The notes under the pieces were generated by a model. That model saw nothing but the letters and a program-made list of their open reading frames with translations. It was not told the origin of the DNA and ran no database searches. Below are positions 8,601 to 17,477 of a DNA stretch of 35,548 nt, one piece after another. The first letter of the stretch is position 1. The number at the start of each line of letters is the position of its first letter. Origin of the DNA: Bacteroidia bacterium (GTDB lineage Bacteria; Bacteroidota; Bacteroidia; UKL13-3). Location of the stretch: contig JAIBAK010000038.1 of NCBI GenBank assembly GCA_019695215.1, positions 1-35,548 on the forward strand. The letters are read 5' to 3'. The position numbers were made by a program, and so were the translations under genes.

Positions 8601-11600
8601 AACACCCTCGCTCTATACTTTGATTTATTGTCACACCTGTTTACATTAAATTGAAGTAAAGTATCATTGTGTTCATTAAGTATAGTATCCCAGTTTTCAC
8701 CACCATCCTTACTGATGTCCCAATAATATTCGCTTCCGGGAACTGGTTCGGTAATAGTAAAAATGGCAGTGTCTCCCTCATCGACCGTTATAAGACCTGG
8801 GTTAGAACTTAATGAATAAGAAAGCCCCTGTTCCGGATAGTTTGTATAAATAGGTACTATTTTAGAATAGACCTTGCCACAAGGAGTAAATACAATACAA
8901 CGTAAAGAATCAACCCGTGGCCACGTAGACCCATAAGAAATAAAGTTTCTTGCAGAAGTATCGTAAGTAGGATTCCAAGTGCTTGTGTCGTTCCACGGGC
9001 TACTACTACCATCCTGCTTTAACTCCCAGAAATAATGCAAACTCACATTGGTATCAGTGTGCATTTCCAGATCATCAAAAAACATAGAGGAAGATGAGGT
9101 ATGAAATCGGCAGGTTGGTCTTGGGCGTGGATGCCTCACAAAATAAATAAAAGGACGTAGCTTTAAAACGTTACTTTGGTAAGAGCAGCCGGAGGTCATG
9201 TCTATTTTTCGTCTTACATAAACAGAATCCCCGTTGAAACTCCAATGAAGATGAATTGAATCAGCATCTGTAATATTTGACCAACTGGAACTGTCTATAC
9301 TGTATTCCCACTGATAGTTTAATATGGTATCTTGATAAGCATGTGGCGTACTGCCGTTCACTGTATAATTATCACTTGCAATGCAGGCACGTGAAATTAG
9401 TGTAATAGTGTTGCTATCCGCTTTGGTACGGAGTAAAACAGTGTCGCTGATATTTTCACATTTACCTGAAATAGCAACTCGTACATACATAGTTGAATCC
9501 ACAAACGTGGTTGGCAGATAAGTTGTGTCGTTACTGCTGGGAATATTTGTCCATGACGGGCTTGTCGGAAGTTTTTTACGCCACTGGTAAGTAATGGTTC
9601 CGATTCCACCTGTTACATGGTTTCCAATAAAGGGTATGATGTCCAGCGTATCGCATATTGTTTGAGAACTTCCTATGTAGTTCCCAATCATTTTGGGCTG
9701 CAATGCAACGGAATGGTAAGCGGTATCGGTACAACCCGATCTTAGGTCAGTAACAATAACGCGGATACTACCACTATCACTGCTCCAAGCTACAAAAGGA
9801 TTGTATTCGTTAGGAGATGAGGAAAAAGTTCCGCTGCCCGTTATAATATCCCATTGATAAGTAAAATCTGAGCTGTGGGTAGTTGAATAATTGACTGCCA
9901 TTCCTGTATCACAGAATAATGAATCACCACCAATTTCTACAGCAAAAACACCTACGCTAATCGTTTGACTAATGCTGGTATCCGGGGTAATAAGCTGTAC
10001 AGTGTAACTACCGGGAATGGAATAAAGATGGTCGGGATCTTTCAGGCTTGACGAATCCCCATCTCCAAAGTACCATTTATATGAGCCTGCGCAAAGGATA
10101 CCCGATCTGAACTGTTTTTTCAGGCAACTAACCGGAATTACATCAAATCCAATCGAGAGTTCATCAACAGCTTTTGCATTAACCAAATTGGGTAAAGAAA
10201 ACCTACTGCGGCTAAAACCATTTGCTGAAAGTAAAGGCCCATTGTTATTGTAATCACAAGCGTTTTGTATCGTATCTCTTAAATTAGGAGAGTTGATTAT
10301 TCTTAGCTTATTCGATGCATCAGATGAGCCATATAGTTTTCCATCTGGGCCAATTTGTAGTTGATAATATAATCCGGTATGAGCAGCCACCAGTTTTCTG
10401 TTTGGAATCGGATTCGCACTAAAGATATCATACTGCATTAGATTACATGAGGTGACAATATAATCCTGTACAAAATAAAGCAGACGGGAATCCGGACTAA
10501 AGCATACACCATACGTCATGGCCTGCCCAATATCAAAGATAGTACCTGTGATTGTTCCCGTTTCTCTGTCAAAACTAAAGAGCCTTCCCCAACCAGCTAA
10601 GTATTTTCCATCTGGTGAAGCTTTTAAAGCACCAAAACGAGAAATAACTCTTTCTGGAACATAAGCACTATGGTAGCTTATGCCGGTCGAGGTAACACTA
10701 TATACCAAAAGACGTTGATGGGTTGAATCGAATACGAGGCTATCTTTTTCTACACCTTCCTGCACAATTAACCAGTAATCATTGCCATTGCATTTAGGAA
10801 TGGTTGTCATAGCTTCTCCGGGTATAATGGCACTATCAAAGTCACTAATGTAGGAAATGAAAGACGGTGCGATGATAGGTTTGTTTTTTAGTGTGCTTAC
10901 CACACCACCTTTACCGGAATCCAATGTTGTGTCAATAACCGAATAACGTAGCCCAGAGAAGGATGGAGTGTTCAATGTATCTAAAAACACTCCGTGAACG
11001 ATATAGTACCTTGAGCCGTTACCGGGGAAAGGAATACTTAAACCTACCTGAGTGGAAGAGTAATGACCATACATACTATCACTACCGTTCATTTTTTTGT
11101 ATTCTTTGTTATAGATTTCCAGTAGTGGAATTCCGGTTAGATTTATATCAATACCCCCACCATAAAATAGCATTTGTCCAGCAGCATTTCCTTGACTTAT
11201 GTTACTTTCAAGGGTATTTATGTTTTGGGGCTTGTTTATTTGTGGGCCCGCGTCTCTTACCGCCCCACCTGACGTAAAGCGCAGCCCACAATATTCGCCA
11301 AAAGCCCAAGCAGCTTGTGGGTTTGAAATGGGATTATTACAATTCAGTGCTTCAAAATAATCCACTCTTGTATCACTCACTGAATCTCCACTTTGCACCA
11401 CGGTGAGCTTTACTGCATAAAAACCCGCTATAGAAGGCGTGTATTTCAAGAAGTAGTTTGTATCACTTGTGTACTGTACTAATGTTCCACCTTTGCTAAT
11501 GTACCATCGATAGGTTGCTCCTGAATATTTAATTGCCGTAAGAATCACCGAATCTGATGGAAGGCACGCGAGGTCACTTGAAATATCAAAGACAGCTGCT

Positions 11601-12667
11601 GTATGGCAGCAGCTTAATCCTACATTGTTGATGTTAAAAGGAGAGACCAGATTCCGCCTGATTGTACTAAGAACTGAATACATAATTTCAGTCTGATCAG
11701 CAGTGAAAATGTTGCGACAGCTTTCATTCGAATAATCCATCAAATTTTGTATCTGATCATTTGAATCGGGCGTTTCGTTACAGGTGTTCCGTGTACTGCA
11801 TCCGAAATTTTGTCCGTTTACAGGGGGCACATCGCAACAAAGGTCGCCCTCTGTTTCGCAGGTGGAAGAAGTCATTCCTGTACACCCACCATCAAAAGGA
11901 TGGTTCAACCCGAAATAATGTCCTGCTTCGTGTGCAAGGGTTGCACCATAAGTGTCGCTATGTAAAGAGCAACTAATACAATCACTCACATTTCCCATTC
12001 TCTTATACCTTACCACAATACCTTGCCTTCCCAATACACCAGGAGTTGAAGCATATCCACCTACACCATTATCACCTCCATTATTATTTAAAATGGTTTG
12101 TACCACCCAAACGTTCAGGTATTGTTCTGCTGGGAAATAATCCAGTGCCATTAAGTTTTGGGCGTCTGCTGGGAAATGATGGTTGCTAAGAGTATTATTT
12201 TGCTGTCTTGTAATGCCACTGAAACTTGTACCGTTTGGCATTTTTTTAGCAAGACAAAACTGAATACCTGTGTTTACTGCCGGATAAGCGGCATTAACAT
12301 CGTTTGAAAAATGACTATTCAATGCACGGATAGCGCTTTCCACCTGTGCATCACTAATGTTACTGGCGGGCTCGCCACTATTGTAAACAATATGCACTAC
12401 AACGGGAATCAAGTATTTTGCTTTCCGGCAGGAATACAAAGATGTGGTTTGCATGGCACCCATCGGACTGCCGTTTGGCAAGAACTGGACTGTGTTATTC
12501 GCCCTGAATTGTGTTACCCGTTGTAGATGACTTTGTCGGATGGCCAAATAATCAGGTTCGTTCTGTAACAGGTGGTCAAATCCACAAAGTGTATCACTTT
12601 GAGCAAGGATGGCCATGCTTTGCAACAGGCAAAGCAAAGTCACTACGATTGGTAATCGTTTTTTCAT
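5672..12667 (-). CDS. Giant secreted M43-family metalloprotease with T9SS signal
   Basis: This 2331-aa protein has a signal peptide (residues 1-22, ending ILAQ). The zincin domain (about 80-345) contains HEAGHYFGLNH (246-256) and the Met-turn NLMDYS (Met310) typical of M43 cytophagalysin/pappalysin peptidases. A beta-propeller-like region (about 450-830) begins WAFGEYCGLRF. A PKD domain carries WYFGDGDSSS near 867, several Ig-like modules follow, and two copies of a module marked DIWFSR (about 1400) and DLWNRR (about 1923) come next. The last 80 residues (YPNPFTNELKLVYG... KVVLIR) are a type A T9SS sorting domain. It would cleave proteins outside the cell or on its surface. It lies 21 nt after the propeller gene, so the two form an operon. 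Its paralogue at 24625-30321 lacks one module copy. Confidence 0.93.
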   Translation of the reverse strand: MKKRLPIVVTLLCLLQSMAILAQSDTLCGFDHLLQNEPDYLAIRQSHLQRVTQFRANNTVQFLPNGSPMGAMQTTSLYSCRKAKYLIPVVVHIVYNSGEPASNISDAQVESAIRALNSHFSNDVNAAYPAVNTGIQFCLAKKMPNGTSFSGITRQQNNTLSNHHFPADAQNLMALDYFPAEQYLNVWVVQTILNNNGGDNGVGGYASTPGVLGRQGIVVRYKRMGNVSDCISCSLHSDTYGATLAHEAGHYFGLNHPFDGGCTGMTSSTCETEGDLCCDVPPVNGQNFGCSTRNTCNETPDSNDQIQNLMDYSNESCRNIFTADQTEIMYSVLSTIRRNLVSPFNINNVGLSCCHTAAVFDISSDLACLPSDSVILTAIKYSGATYRWYISKGGTLVQYTSDTNYFLKYTPSIAGFYAVKLTVVQSGDSVSDTRVDYFEALNCNNPISNPQAAWAFGEYCGLRFTSGGAVRDAGPQINKPQNINTLESNISQGNAAGQMLFYGGGIDINLTGIPLLEIYNKEYKKMNGSDSMYGHYSSTQVGLSIPFPGNGSRYYIVHGVFLDTLNTPSFSGLRYSVIDTTLDSGKGGVVSTLKNKPIIAPSFISYISDFDSAIIPGEAMTTIPKCNGNDYWLIVQEGVEKDSLVFDSTHQRLLVYSVTSTGISYHSAYVPERVISRFGALKASPDGKYLAGWGRLFSFDRETGTITGTIFDIGQAMTYGVCFSPDSRLLYFVQDYIVTSCNLMQYDIFSANPIPNRKLVAAHTGLYYQLQIGPDGKLYGSSDASNKLRIINSPNLRDTIQNACDYNNNGPLLSANGFSRSRFSLPNLVNAKAVDELSIGFDVIPVSCLKKQFRSGILCAGSYKWYFGDGDSSSLKDPDHLYSIPGSYTVQLITPDTSISQTISVGVFAVEIGGDSLFCDTGMAVNYSTTHSSDFTYQWDIITGSGTFSSSPNEYNPFVAWSSDSGSIRVIVTDLRSGCTDTAYHSVALQPKMIGNYIGSSQTICDTLDIIPFIGNHVTGGIGTITYQWRKKLPTSPSWTNIPSSNDTTYLPTTFVDSTMYVRVAISGKCENISDTVLLRTKADSNTITLISRACIASDNYTVNGSTPHAYQDTILNYQWEYSIDSSSWSNITDADSIHLHWSFNGDSVYVRRKIDMTSGCSYQSNVLKLRPFIYFVRHPRPRPTCRFHTSSSSMFFDDLEMHTDTNVSLHYFWELKQDGSSSPWNDTSTWNPTYDTSARNFISYGSTWPRVDSLRCIVFTPCGKVYSKIVPIYTNYPEQGLSYSLSSNPGLITVDEGDTAIFTITEPVPGSEYYWDISKDGGENWDTILNEHNDTLLQFNVNRCDNKSKYRARVFNGCELMESQPGMITVNYSFKDSLMMRDATNDTGVEPYPNNNIWASPDIWFSRSSSATYDYNNDNIEYKKLTPIGYAKVQVKNTGSTTSPAQKVVVHWTIASTLELWPKHWLSTPDNIFVNGPDTFFRGGVIDTVVIGPMTAGSTQVIVLPWEVPNPAWYGVSGIDSSLMVCLLARIITCDEKPYGMTFPEGLVTATNVRNNRKIITRNFHVVDTASGDMQGKPWVGNYLNQNSHVAFNLKAKSCNYFDYGVVEVVLDTPLSQAWYVNGAHGSGFTVVDDYTIRITDSCDVWMTDVAFAPNEEDHIKIHFVTDESYERTSPMSFDFEFYQYHQDSTVIDTPLAEGAMMLRCDLPDNTALHYLDNQITSDAGTPYRDAVCSGGTAPYLTGSSPVTPAFWTYQWQQCVDTTNNSWTDIAGATDKDYQPTENTVTKYYRRGALKQHALDLNYTPAFMVRLRNPMVTLNPANTSVTEGDIAQFTVAYQDLQIIGWQRNNATGNVLIPDSSDTLNYATFGCNNGNTFQAKLRNVCDNSEVLSTAASLTVTAVYGNLQARDNTSGSFIWNSPDLWNRRSNDAGSSHETPLFGAANYLRTFVRNNGTSTSAPAKLYLYWSVATTGAQWERNLKYDTTQSETAGNWKTYDGTKRGLGNLIGVYDIPALAVDSAYTVNTTWYPVDPAIVTGDPDNDDAEINLLARIVTCNDAPFGMDNTETLDLGDNVRDNNRIIAKNYVVAKVIPGNDVVHIAGNGNVADGFASDGKLVFHANNCDYFRYGFVKIHLDATLQSIWTNTDGSGFTVLNDSTLQVDSCQDVVLSNINYDADQRAWAGIEFVAWDTLTNSSTLNLYYEFDLEQFMAGDDYNSVGGIRYGVPMHLEPPPPGHLIARNKPVLSTTNFYAYPNPFTNELKLVYGLPEDGEVSIAITNLVGQKVATIENNTFKQSGVHKFSFNAEALKEGIYFINFTAGSYTQTQKVVLIR

Positions 12668-12688
12668 ATTAGTAGTATAATTAAAAGG

Positions 12689-14746
12689 TTATTGGATAAT
12701 TATTTTCTGGGTAAAGGTTTTTGTATTGGTAGTAAGTTTAAGCAGGTACAGCCCACTCGCAAGTCCTTCACAATTCATTTCGACAGCTCGGCTGTTTTCA
12801 GGAAGTGTTTTGAGGTGTACAGTTTGCCCTGTAACATTCAAAAGTTCTGCCTGTTCAAAGAGTTCAGAACCCAAAGTGAGTTCGATATGGAGTAACCCAT
12901 CCACTGGATTTGGATAGACAAGGATTTCTTCGGGGATTATCACTGGAAATCCTGTTGTGTTATAAGTATCAGAAAAAATGCTGCAATTCGAAGCATCGGT
13001 TACTTTTATCTTATAGTTTCCATCAGTGCTGCGGATGATAAAATATTGATCCGCACCGTTTATGGGTTGGTCGTTTAAATACCATTGGTAGAATGAATAA
13101 CCTGCACTTGCAATCAAGCTATCCGCTTTACGGATTATAACAGGTTTAGTAATTGATCCACTACCAAACTGTATCTGTATAGTATCACTAAAACTACATG
13201 ACAAATCAGGGGTAACCACCGTTACATAATAACTTCCGTTTTGCTTTACGTTATAGGTGGCCCCCCCACTTGAATCCTGCCACTTGTAACAGTAATATCC
13301 CTCCCCGGCAAAAAGCATTAATGAATCGGCATTACATAAAGTCACATCACTTCCGAGATTTAGCTGCATTATCGGGTAAATATGAATGGATTTAATTATT
13401 GTGTCATTTCCTGCAATAAGTCGCACCTCATACGCTCCGGTATCGATGAAAGTATGGTTTATATTCTGAGTTGTATAATAATTATTTGCGCCTCCGTTTA
13501 ATTTAAGTATACGCCACTGCCATGAAGTAATTGCAAGAGTATCTTTTCCAAAGAATTGATAATTGTTGCTCCCGCAAATGTGTTTATAATGAAAATCTAT
13601 TCTTGGCCGATAAAAGTAAGAGGAGATAAAGTTGGGAAGACCATTTTTGGATTTTTTGCTTCCTAAGTTAATTCCTTGCATTACATATCCGGAATTTGCT
13701 GAGTCGGGATATTCAATACTGGACAGATAGAATGAATCAGCGACTGCGATCAAAATTTTATTTTGAGGAGTAACTTGCATACCGCGTGGCCTTCCCAAGA
13801 GCCAATTTCCCCCAGAAGGACTATAAAGTGTATCACGGGTCTTTGCAATACTATCCCCTATTCCTGATGATAAATTATACCTGCATAGATAATTAAGCCA
13901 TCCTGTAAAATAGAGGTACCTTTTGTTTGGAGAAAACTCCATTGCATAAGGTTGGTTAACCGTAGCTCCATTGGTATACGCTGATATATTAACCGCATTG
14001 GAAAGTGTCCCGGTAGACTTATTAAAGTCCATTACTTCTATTTCGGTTCTCGTTTCATCATATAATCCACTCGCTACTTTCCTACCGTCTATTGAAAATT
14101 TCATTGAAGATTCAGCAAGGGCTAATCCAACTCCGTTTACAAAGCCAATAGATGTTATTACTGGACAAGGGACTAAGCCTTTATTAGTAACAAGATAGGC
14201 ATAATACAGATTATTTTTATATCCCTTTGAAAGAACCCAAACATCGCGTCCATTTTCATGATGAGTTGCAATAAGTGCTTCACAAACGGAATTCTGAAGT
14301 TGAATATTCTTTAAAATAACTGAACCAAGCCCATTCTGGGTATTTATATTGACGAGTTGGGCACATAAGCCCGGCCAATACCCGTCAGCGTAAACTGTAA
14401 AAATGTAATACAACGAATCATTTTCAGGGAAGGGAACAATAACAGAAGATTGTATGGATGATGTACCTCCCAAAAGCCCCGTTCCATTTTGCATTACTTG
14501 GTGATTTTTATTCCATACAGTTTCACCATTGGTATAAAATAATAAGTTCCCATTCGTATCGCTGATGGTAGCACAACCCTCGTCTGAAATCAATGCACCA
14601 TTTGTTAGTATTGATGGAGAAGCAGTGTTAAAGTTAATTCCTGCGTTTGCACCAAAGTACCAGATATTGGTACGCTTGATGTCCTGAGCATTCGTTGACG
14701 ATCCAAATATCAAATATAGAAAAAAGAGAAATAAGTATTTTTTCAT
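12689..14746 (-). CDS. Secreted beta-propeller protein with T9SS signal
   Basis: The 685-aa protein starts at ATG 14744-14746, chosen because it gives a clean signal peptide (MKKYLFLFFLYLIFGSSTNA). A longer frame from 14947 would add 67 residues overlapping the regulator gene. NIWYFGANAGINF, GCATISDTNGNLLFYTNG and VWNKNHQVMQNGTGLLGG are hallmarks of a propeller family common in Bacteroidota secreted proteins. A PKD-like segment (about 435-480) and Ig-like segments (IRKADSLIASAGYSFYQWYL) follow, then a T9SS type A C-terminus (VYPNPVDGLLHIEL... KIIIQ). The role is probably surface binding alongside the protease encoded 21 nt downstream. The paralogue is at 22579-24606. No enzyme motif is seen. 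Confidence 0.88.
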   Translation of the reverse strand: MKKYLFLFFLYLIFGSSTNAQDIKRTNIWYFGANAGINFNTASPSILTNGALISDEGCATISDTNGNLLFYTNGETVWNKNHQVMQNGTGLLGGTSSIQSSVIVPFPENDSLYYIFTVYADGYWPGLCAQLVNINTQNGLGSVILKNIQLQNSVCEALIATHHENGRDVWVLSKGYKNNLYYAYLVTNKGLVPCPVITSIGFVNGVGLALAESSMKFSIDGRKVASGLYDETRTEIEVMDFNKSTGTLSNAVNISAYTNGATVNQPYAMEFSPNKRYLYFTGWLNYLCRYNLSSGIGDSIAKTRDTLYSPSGGNWLLGRPRGMQVTPQNKILIAVADSFYLSSIEYPDSANSGYVMQGINLGSKKSKNGLPNFISSYFYRPRIDFHYKHICGSNNYQFFGKDTLAITSWQWRILKLNGGANNYYTTQNINHTFIDTGAYEVRLIAGNDTIIKSIHIYPIMQLNLGSDVTLCNADSLMLFAGEGYYCYKWQDSSGGATYNVKQNGSYYVTVVTPDLSCSFSDTIQIQFGSGSITKPVIIRKADSLIASAGYSFYQWYLNDQPINGADQYFIIRSTDGNYKIKVTDASNCSIFSDTYNTTGFPVIIPEEILVYPNPVDGLLHIELTLGSELFEQAELLNVTGQTVHLKTLPENSRAVEMNCEGLASGLYLLKLTTNTKTFTQKIIIQ

Positions 14747-14799
14747 CAAATTGAGGCTTAATAGCTCATGTCCAACACAGTTTAATTTATAACACATAG

Positions 14800-14830
14800 C
14801 AAAAATATACAAATTTGTATAATCAACAAA
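14800..14830 (-). promoter_or_regulatory. Promoter with a 16-bp palindromic operator
   Basis: On the minus strand TTTG (14827-14830), a 19-nt gap and TATTTTTG (14800-14807) match the Bacteroidota promoter spacing. The perfect palindrome TATACAAATTTGTATA (14806-14821) lies between the two boxes and overlaps the -7. A protein bound there would block RNA polymerase. The divergent XRE gene starts 33 bp away and is the obvious candidate repressor. Confidence 0.7.
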
Positions 14831-14854
14831 AAATAAATCCTCAAAATTTCGTTT

Positions 14855-15118
14855 GTGAAGAAATACTTCAAAGACGAAGTTTTTATAAAAAAACTGGGTA
14901 AGAATATTTCCCGGCTGCGAAAAGCACAAAGGATTTCGCAGAGCCAACTCGCATTTGAAGCGGGCATTCCTTTAATGCAAATTAGCCGTATTGAAAGAGG
15001 GGTAATTAATACAAGTGTGAGCAACATATTTGTCATTTCTCAAGTTTTAGACATTGAAACAAAAGAACTTTTTGATTTCACGGGACTAAAGCAGAAATCA
15101 AAAGTTGTTTCCAAGTAA
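14855..15118 (+). CDS. XRE/Cro-family helix-turn-helix regulator
   Basis: The 87-aa protein is read from a GTG start. The HTH_3 domain spans about residues 14-72: LGKNISRLRKAQRISQSQLA is helix 1-2, and FEAGIPLMQISRIERG is the recognition helix with the typical turn. It is divergent to the propeller-protease operon across a 108-bp interval holding a palindromic operator, so it probably represses that operon and perhaps itself. It also lies between the operon and the conserved upstream element at 15184-15257 and runs antisense to any transcript starting there. The second operon copy has no such gene. No RBS is evident. Confidence 0.88.
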   Translation: MKKYFKDEVFIKKLGKNISRLRKAQRISQSQLAFEAGIPLMQISRIERGVINTSVSNIFVISQVLDIETKELFDFTGLKQKSKVVSK

Positions 15119-15183
15119 ATAATACCCTTGTCTGGGTGCATAGCTCCGGACGGTTCTTTTTTCTAAATTGTTATTTTGTTTAA

Positions 15184-15257
15184 TCATACAAAGTAATATT
15201 AATTTTCACATCCCAGACAAGAGTGAAAACACTCTTTTTTTCATGAGTGAAATCACT
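15184..15257 (-). promoter_or_regulatory. Conserved upstream regulatory element, copy A
   Basis: The minus strand reads AGTGATTTCACT, a short A-rich gap, AAGAGTGTTTTCACTCTTGT, then AATATTACTTTGTATGA. It aligns over about 72 nt with 22265-22336 upstream of the second operon. The GAGTG-TTTT-CACTC dyad suggests a binding site, CTTG and TTACTTTG could be the -33 and -7 boxes. A small frame at 15180-15476 overlaps it and is not credible as a gene. Confidence 0.55.
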
Positions 15258-15950
15258 ATTTTTTGTTTGCCAGTTTTGCTCATTTAGTCCGCTGCACATT
15301 GATTCTGAGTTTATTCTATATGAATAGACTATTAAATCCGTTAAACGTTGCATATTTACCAGCGCAATAATTTTAAATATACCAGACGGCTTCTCATTAC
15401 TTATTTTCCGAAATCCAACATTTTCTTTCCAAACGATTTTTAATCGTTTAGAATCTGGAACACCTCTTTTATCCATGCAAAGTCTATGCGATTTTCATGG
15501 CCTTACAGTTATACTGACAGTTAGGTTACAGTTATGAAACCATGCGAATCCATGCGTATATGATTGAAAAAGCATGCAAGAGGCATCTGCGCATGATCTG
15601 GTCGGGATTAAAACCATGATGGCAATGATAATTTCCGGTTTCTCAGTCGGCCTCTGTCCGTTTTGTATCGTAAAGTAGAAGCTGCATACAAAAGACCGCC
15701 ATCTGTAGCCAAAGTCGGCAATCTTCATACAAATGAGTACAAACGAAATGCATCTTTGGTAATCACACCCCTGTTTGGGGAAAGCATCTCAAACCCGCTC
15801 CTGACCTTTGTTTTCAGAACCCCTGCACTGAATCCGTCTTTGGCTGATACATGAAAGATAACCACACTACGTTGGTCACTGAGCTGCATCAGCTAACAGA
15901 TTCCGGTACTTGGGTGTCATCATTAGCCCTCATGCAATTATTTACCCTTT
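15258..15950. other. Non-coding stretch with small direct repeats
   Basis: I see no supported gene in this interval. ACAGTTA occurs three times at 15505, 15517 and 15528 (12- and 11-bp spacing). CATGC occurs at 15541, 15551 and 15573. These lie ahead of the phased GTCC array and may belong to the same control or replication region of element 1. Confidence 0.5.
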
Positions 15951-16030
15951 GCAATTGTCCACGTTTGTCCTTTGGAGTCCTTTCGGTGCGTTTGGCGTCC
16001 ATTGGTGTCCTTTTTTGTCCCTACGTGTCC
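15951..16030. repeat. Helically phased 10-bp repeat array ending in GTCC
   Basis: Eight consecutive decamers fill 15951-16030, and seven of them end in GTCC in exact 10-bp register (GTCC starts at 15957, 15967, 15977, 15997, 16007, 16017, 16027). Only 15987 deviates (TGCG). Most are preceded by T/G-rich bases. One motif per helical turn on the same face is typical of iterons or partition sites. The frame that reads through it (from 15851) is best ignored. Confidence 0.85.
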
Positions 16031-16120
16031 CTTTTTGTTACCTGCCTCAAACCAATGGCAGAGTTTTGTTTCGTTAACCACAAATGCAATACAATGAATA
16101 ATCAATTTAAAGGAAGCAAA

Positions 16121-16408
16121 ATGAACCGCACTCAATTCAAGCGCAAGCCACCTGACGTCAGCCCGGCATCACCGAGTCATCAGCACAAAGGCGCATTACA
16201 ACATGCACCGTCTGTTGAAGTTCACCTGCAAATCCGTTTTTGCGGGGCTGAACAGGTATCTGTTCATCAAACTACCACCTGCACGGGTTATGGAATAGTG
16301 GAGGCCCACTATTACTGCACCACCTTAGAACAACTGCTTGGAAGTTCTTATCGCTCCCTTCAAAAGAAAATCAAACAGTCAGCTACCAGAAAGGGCAGAA
16401 AGATATGA
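16121..16408 (+). CDS. Small basic protein of element 1, unknown function
   Basis: The 95-aa product starts at ATG 16121 because AAAGGAAG lies just upstream. An ATG at 16094 would add nine residues, and longer starts would run into the phased repeats. It begins MNRTQFKRKPPDVSPASPSH, is rich in Lys/Arg at both ends (ending KKIKQSATRKGRKI), and has several Cys and His (RFCGAEQ, TTTCTGYG, HYYCTT). I do not recognise a family. Its stop overlaps the start of the next gene (ATGA), so the two are translationally coupled. Position directly after the GTCC array makes it a candidate DNA-binding protein. Confidence 0.6.
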   Translation: MNRTQFKRKPPDVSPASPSHQHKGALQHAPSVEVHLQIRFCGAEQVSVHQTTTCTGYGIVEAHYYCTTLEQLLGSSYRSLQKKIKQSATRKGRKI

Positions 16409-17214
16409 GCATTATCAAAAGTCCGTATTCCGTAGCGCGTATCAATTTGCTGCGGCAGATGCTTTTCACGGGCGGGTCTTCAGGCAAAACTCCTTTTTAC
16501 GAAGTGCGGGTGGATGACCTGCGTGTTGTGGCCCGTACAAACAACCCGGAAGAATTTGATCAGCATGAAGAGTTCGTTTCGGCAGATACCCGCAGCATTA
16601 CTGTACTCATTTATGCAGGTACTTCACGCAATAATACCCGCTATGTGCTGCAACTAAAAGATGAGCCTTTTCAGAACGCCTCACCCGCCTTGGCCGGAAC
16701 AGACATAGAAGAGACAATCCGTGAAAAAGTACAGCAGCATCGAAAAGAATGGGAATACCAGCAGACCCAGCAGGAAAACCAGCGGTTAAAATCGCAGGTT
16801 GAACTGTTGCAAAAAAAAGAAAAAGAGCAGCAGGAACAAATCAGGGAACTGCTGAATTCACCGCAAGGCGATGGGCAGTCCTCTCAACGGTGGGGAAGCA
16901 TTCTTTCCATTGCACTGGAAGGGCTTATCAAAAGAAATGCACACCACTTGAGTAAAATACCCGGAGGAGAATCGTTGTTTGGTCTCTTCAATCAGTCAGA
17001 AGATAAACAAGCGCAGCCCGCACACACACCACAACAGCAACAACTGCTGGCATTACTGGAACTACTCCAGGGGGGTACCGACCCGCAGCAACTCGATGAC
17101 CTGATGAGGTTGTCAGGTTTGCTTCTTCAACACCCTGAAGCGATACCCAATGCATTGCAATCGGTAGAAGTGTTCATCACAAACCAACCTGTTACAGATA
17201 ACAATAAATTATAG
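16405..17214 (+). CDS. Coiled-coil protein of element 1, unknown function
   Basis: The 269-aa protein has an N-terminal globular part (residues 1-105: MSIIKSPYSVARINLLRQML... YVLQLKDEPF), a Glu/Gln-rich coiled coil (about 110-150), and a C-terminal Gln/Leu-rich helical part with repeated LL pairs. No catalytic motif is seen. It overlaps the preceding gene by 4 nt and precedes the acidic protein by 32 nt. In element 2 the comparable position holds a larger Zn-finger, coiled-coil and ATPase protein, so this could be a structural or DNA-organising counterpart without the ATPase. Low-complexity content limits homology claims. Confidence 0.75.
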   Translation: MSIIKSPYSVARINLLRQMLFTGGSSGKTPFYEVRVDDLRVVARTNNPEEFDQHEEFVSADTRSITVLIYAGTSRNNTRYVLQLKDEPFQNASPALAGTDIEETIREKVQQHRKEWEYQQTQQENQRLKSQVELLQKKEKEQQEQIRELLNSPQGDGQSSQRWGSILSIALEGLIKRNAHHLSKIPGGESLFGLFNQSEDKQAQPAHTPQQQQLLALLELLQGGTDPQQLDDLMRLSGLLLQHPEAIPNALQSVEVFITNQPVTDNNKL

Positions 17215-17246
17215 TCATTACTGAACTTTAAACTACATAAAAAAAT

Positions 17247-17477
17247 ATGGCAAATAACAAATCCCGTAGCCGCAGGTTTGATGTCCCCTCAGAACTGCTG
17301 GCAGAATTTTTCACCGCAACCGATGAGCACGAGCTGGAGATTGAACTGGTAGAAATACCTGATCCCGAAACCTTGTGTGTGGAAGTTACCTACGACCCAT
17401 CCCAGCGCGATGCTGTGATGAACCTGATTGAACTCATTGATGAATATGAACAGGAAGATGATGATGACGATGAATGA
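17247..17477 (+). CDS. Small acidic protein, element 1 copy
   Basis: The 76-aa protein has a basic start (MANNKSRSRRFDVPSELLAE) and an acidic tail EYEQEDDDDDE. It is related to the 73-aa protein at 31346-31567: both share VP..h.AE near the start, then LEV.YD....D.V..L.E.I, and end in Asp/Glu runs. The conservation between the two elements marks it as core. Function unknown; the acidic tail could mimic DNA or bind a basic partner. A GC-rich inverted repeat follows at 17490-17509. Confidence 0.8.
   Translation: MANNKSRSRRFDVPSELLAEFFTATDEHELEIELVEIPDPETLCVEVTYDPSQRDAVMNLIELIDEYEQEDDDDDE

Noticed and set aside
15180..15476. 98-codon frame on the minus strand
   Set aside because: Its 3' part is the conserved promoter element also found at 22265-22336, and the rest has no features.
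15851..16120. Longer start for the 95-aa protein
   Set aside because: It would translate the phased GTCC array; an RBS-preceded ATG lies at 16121.
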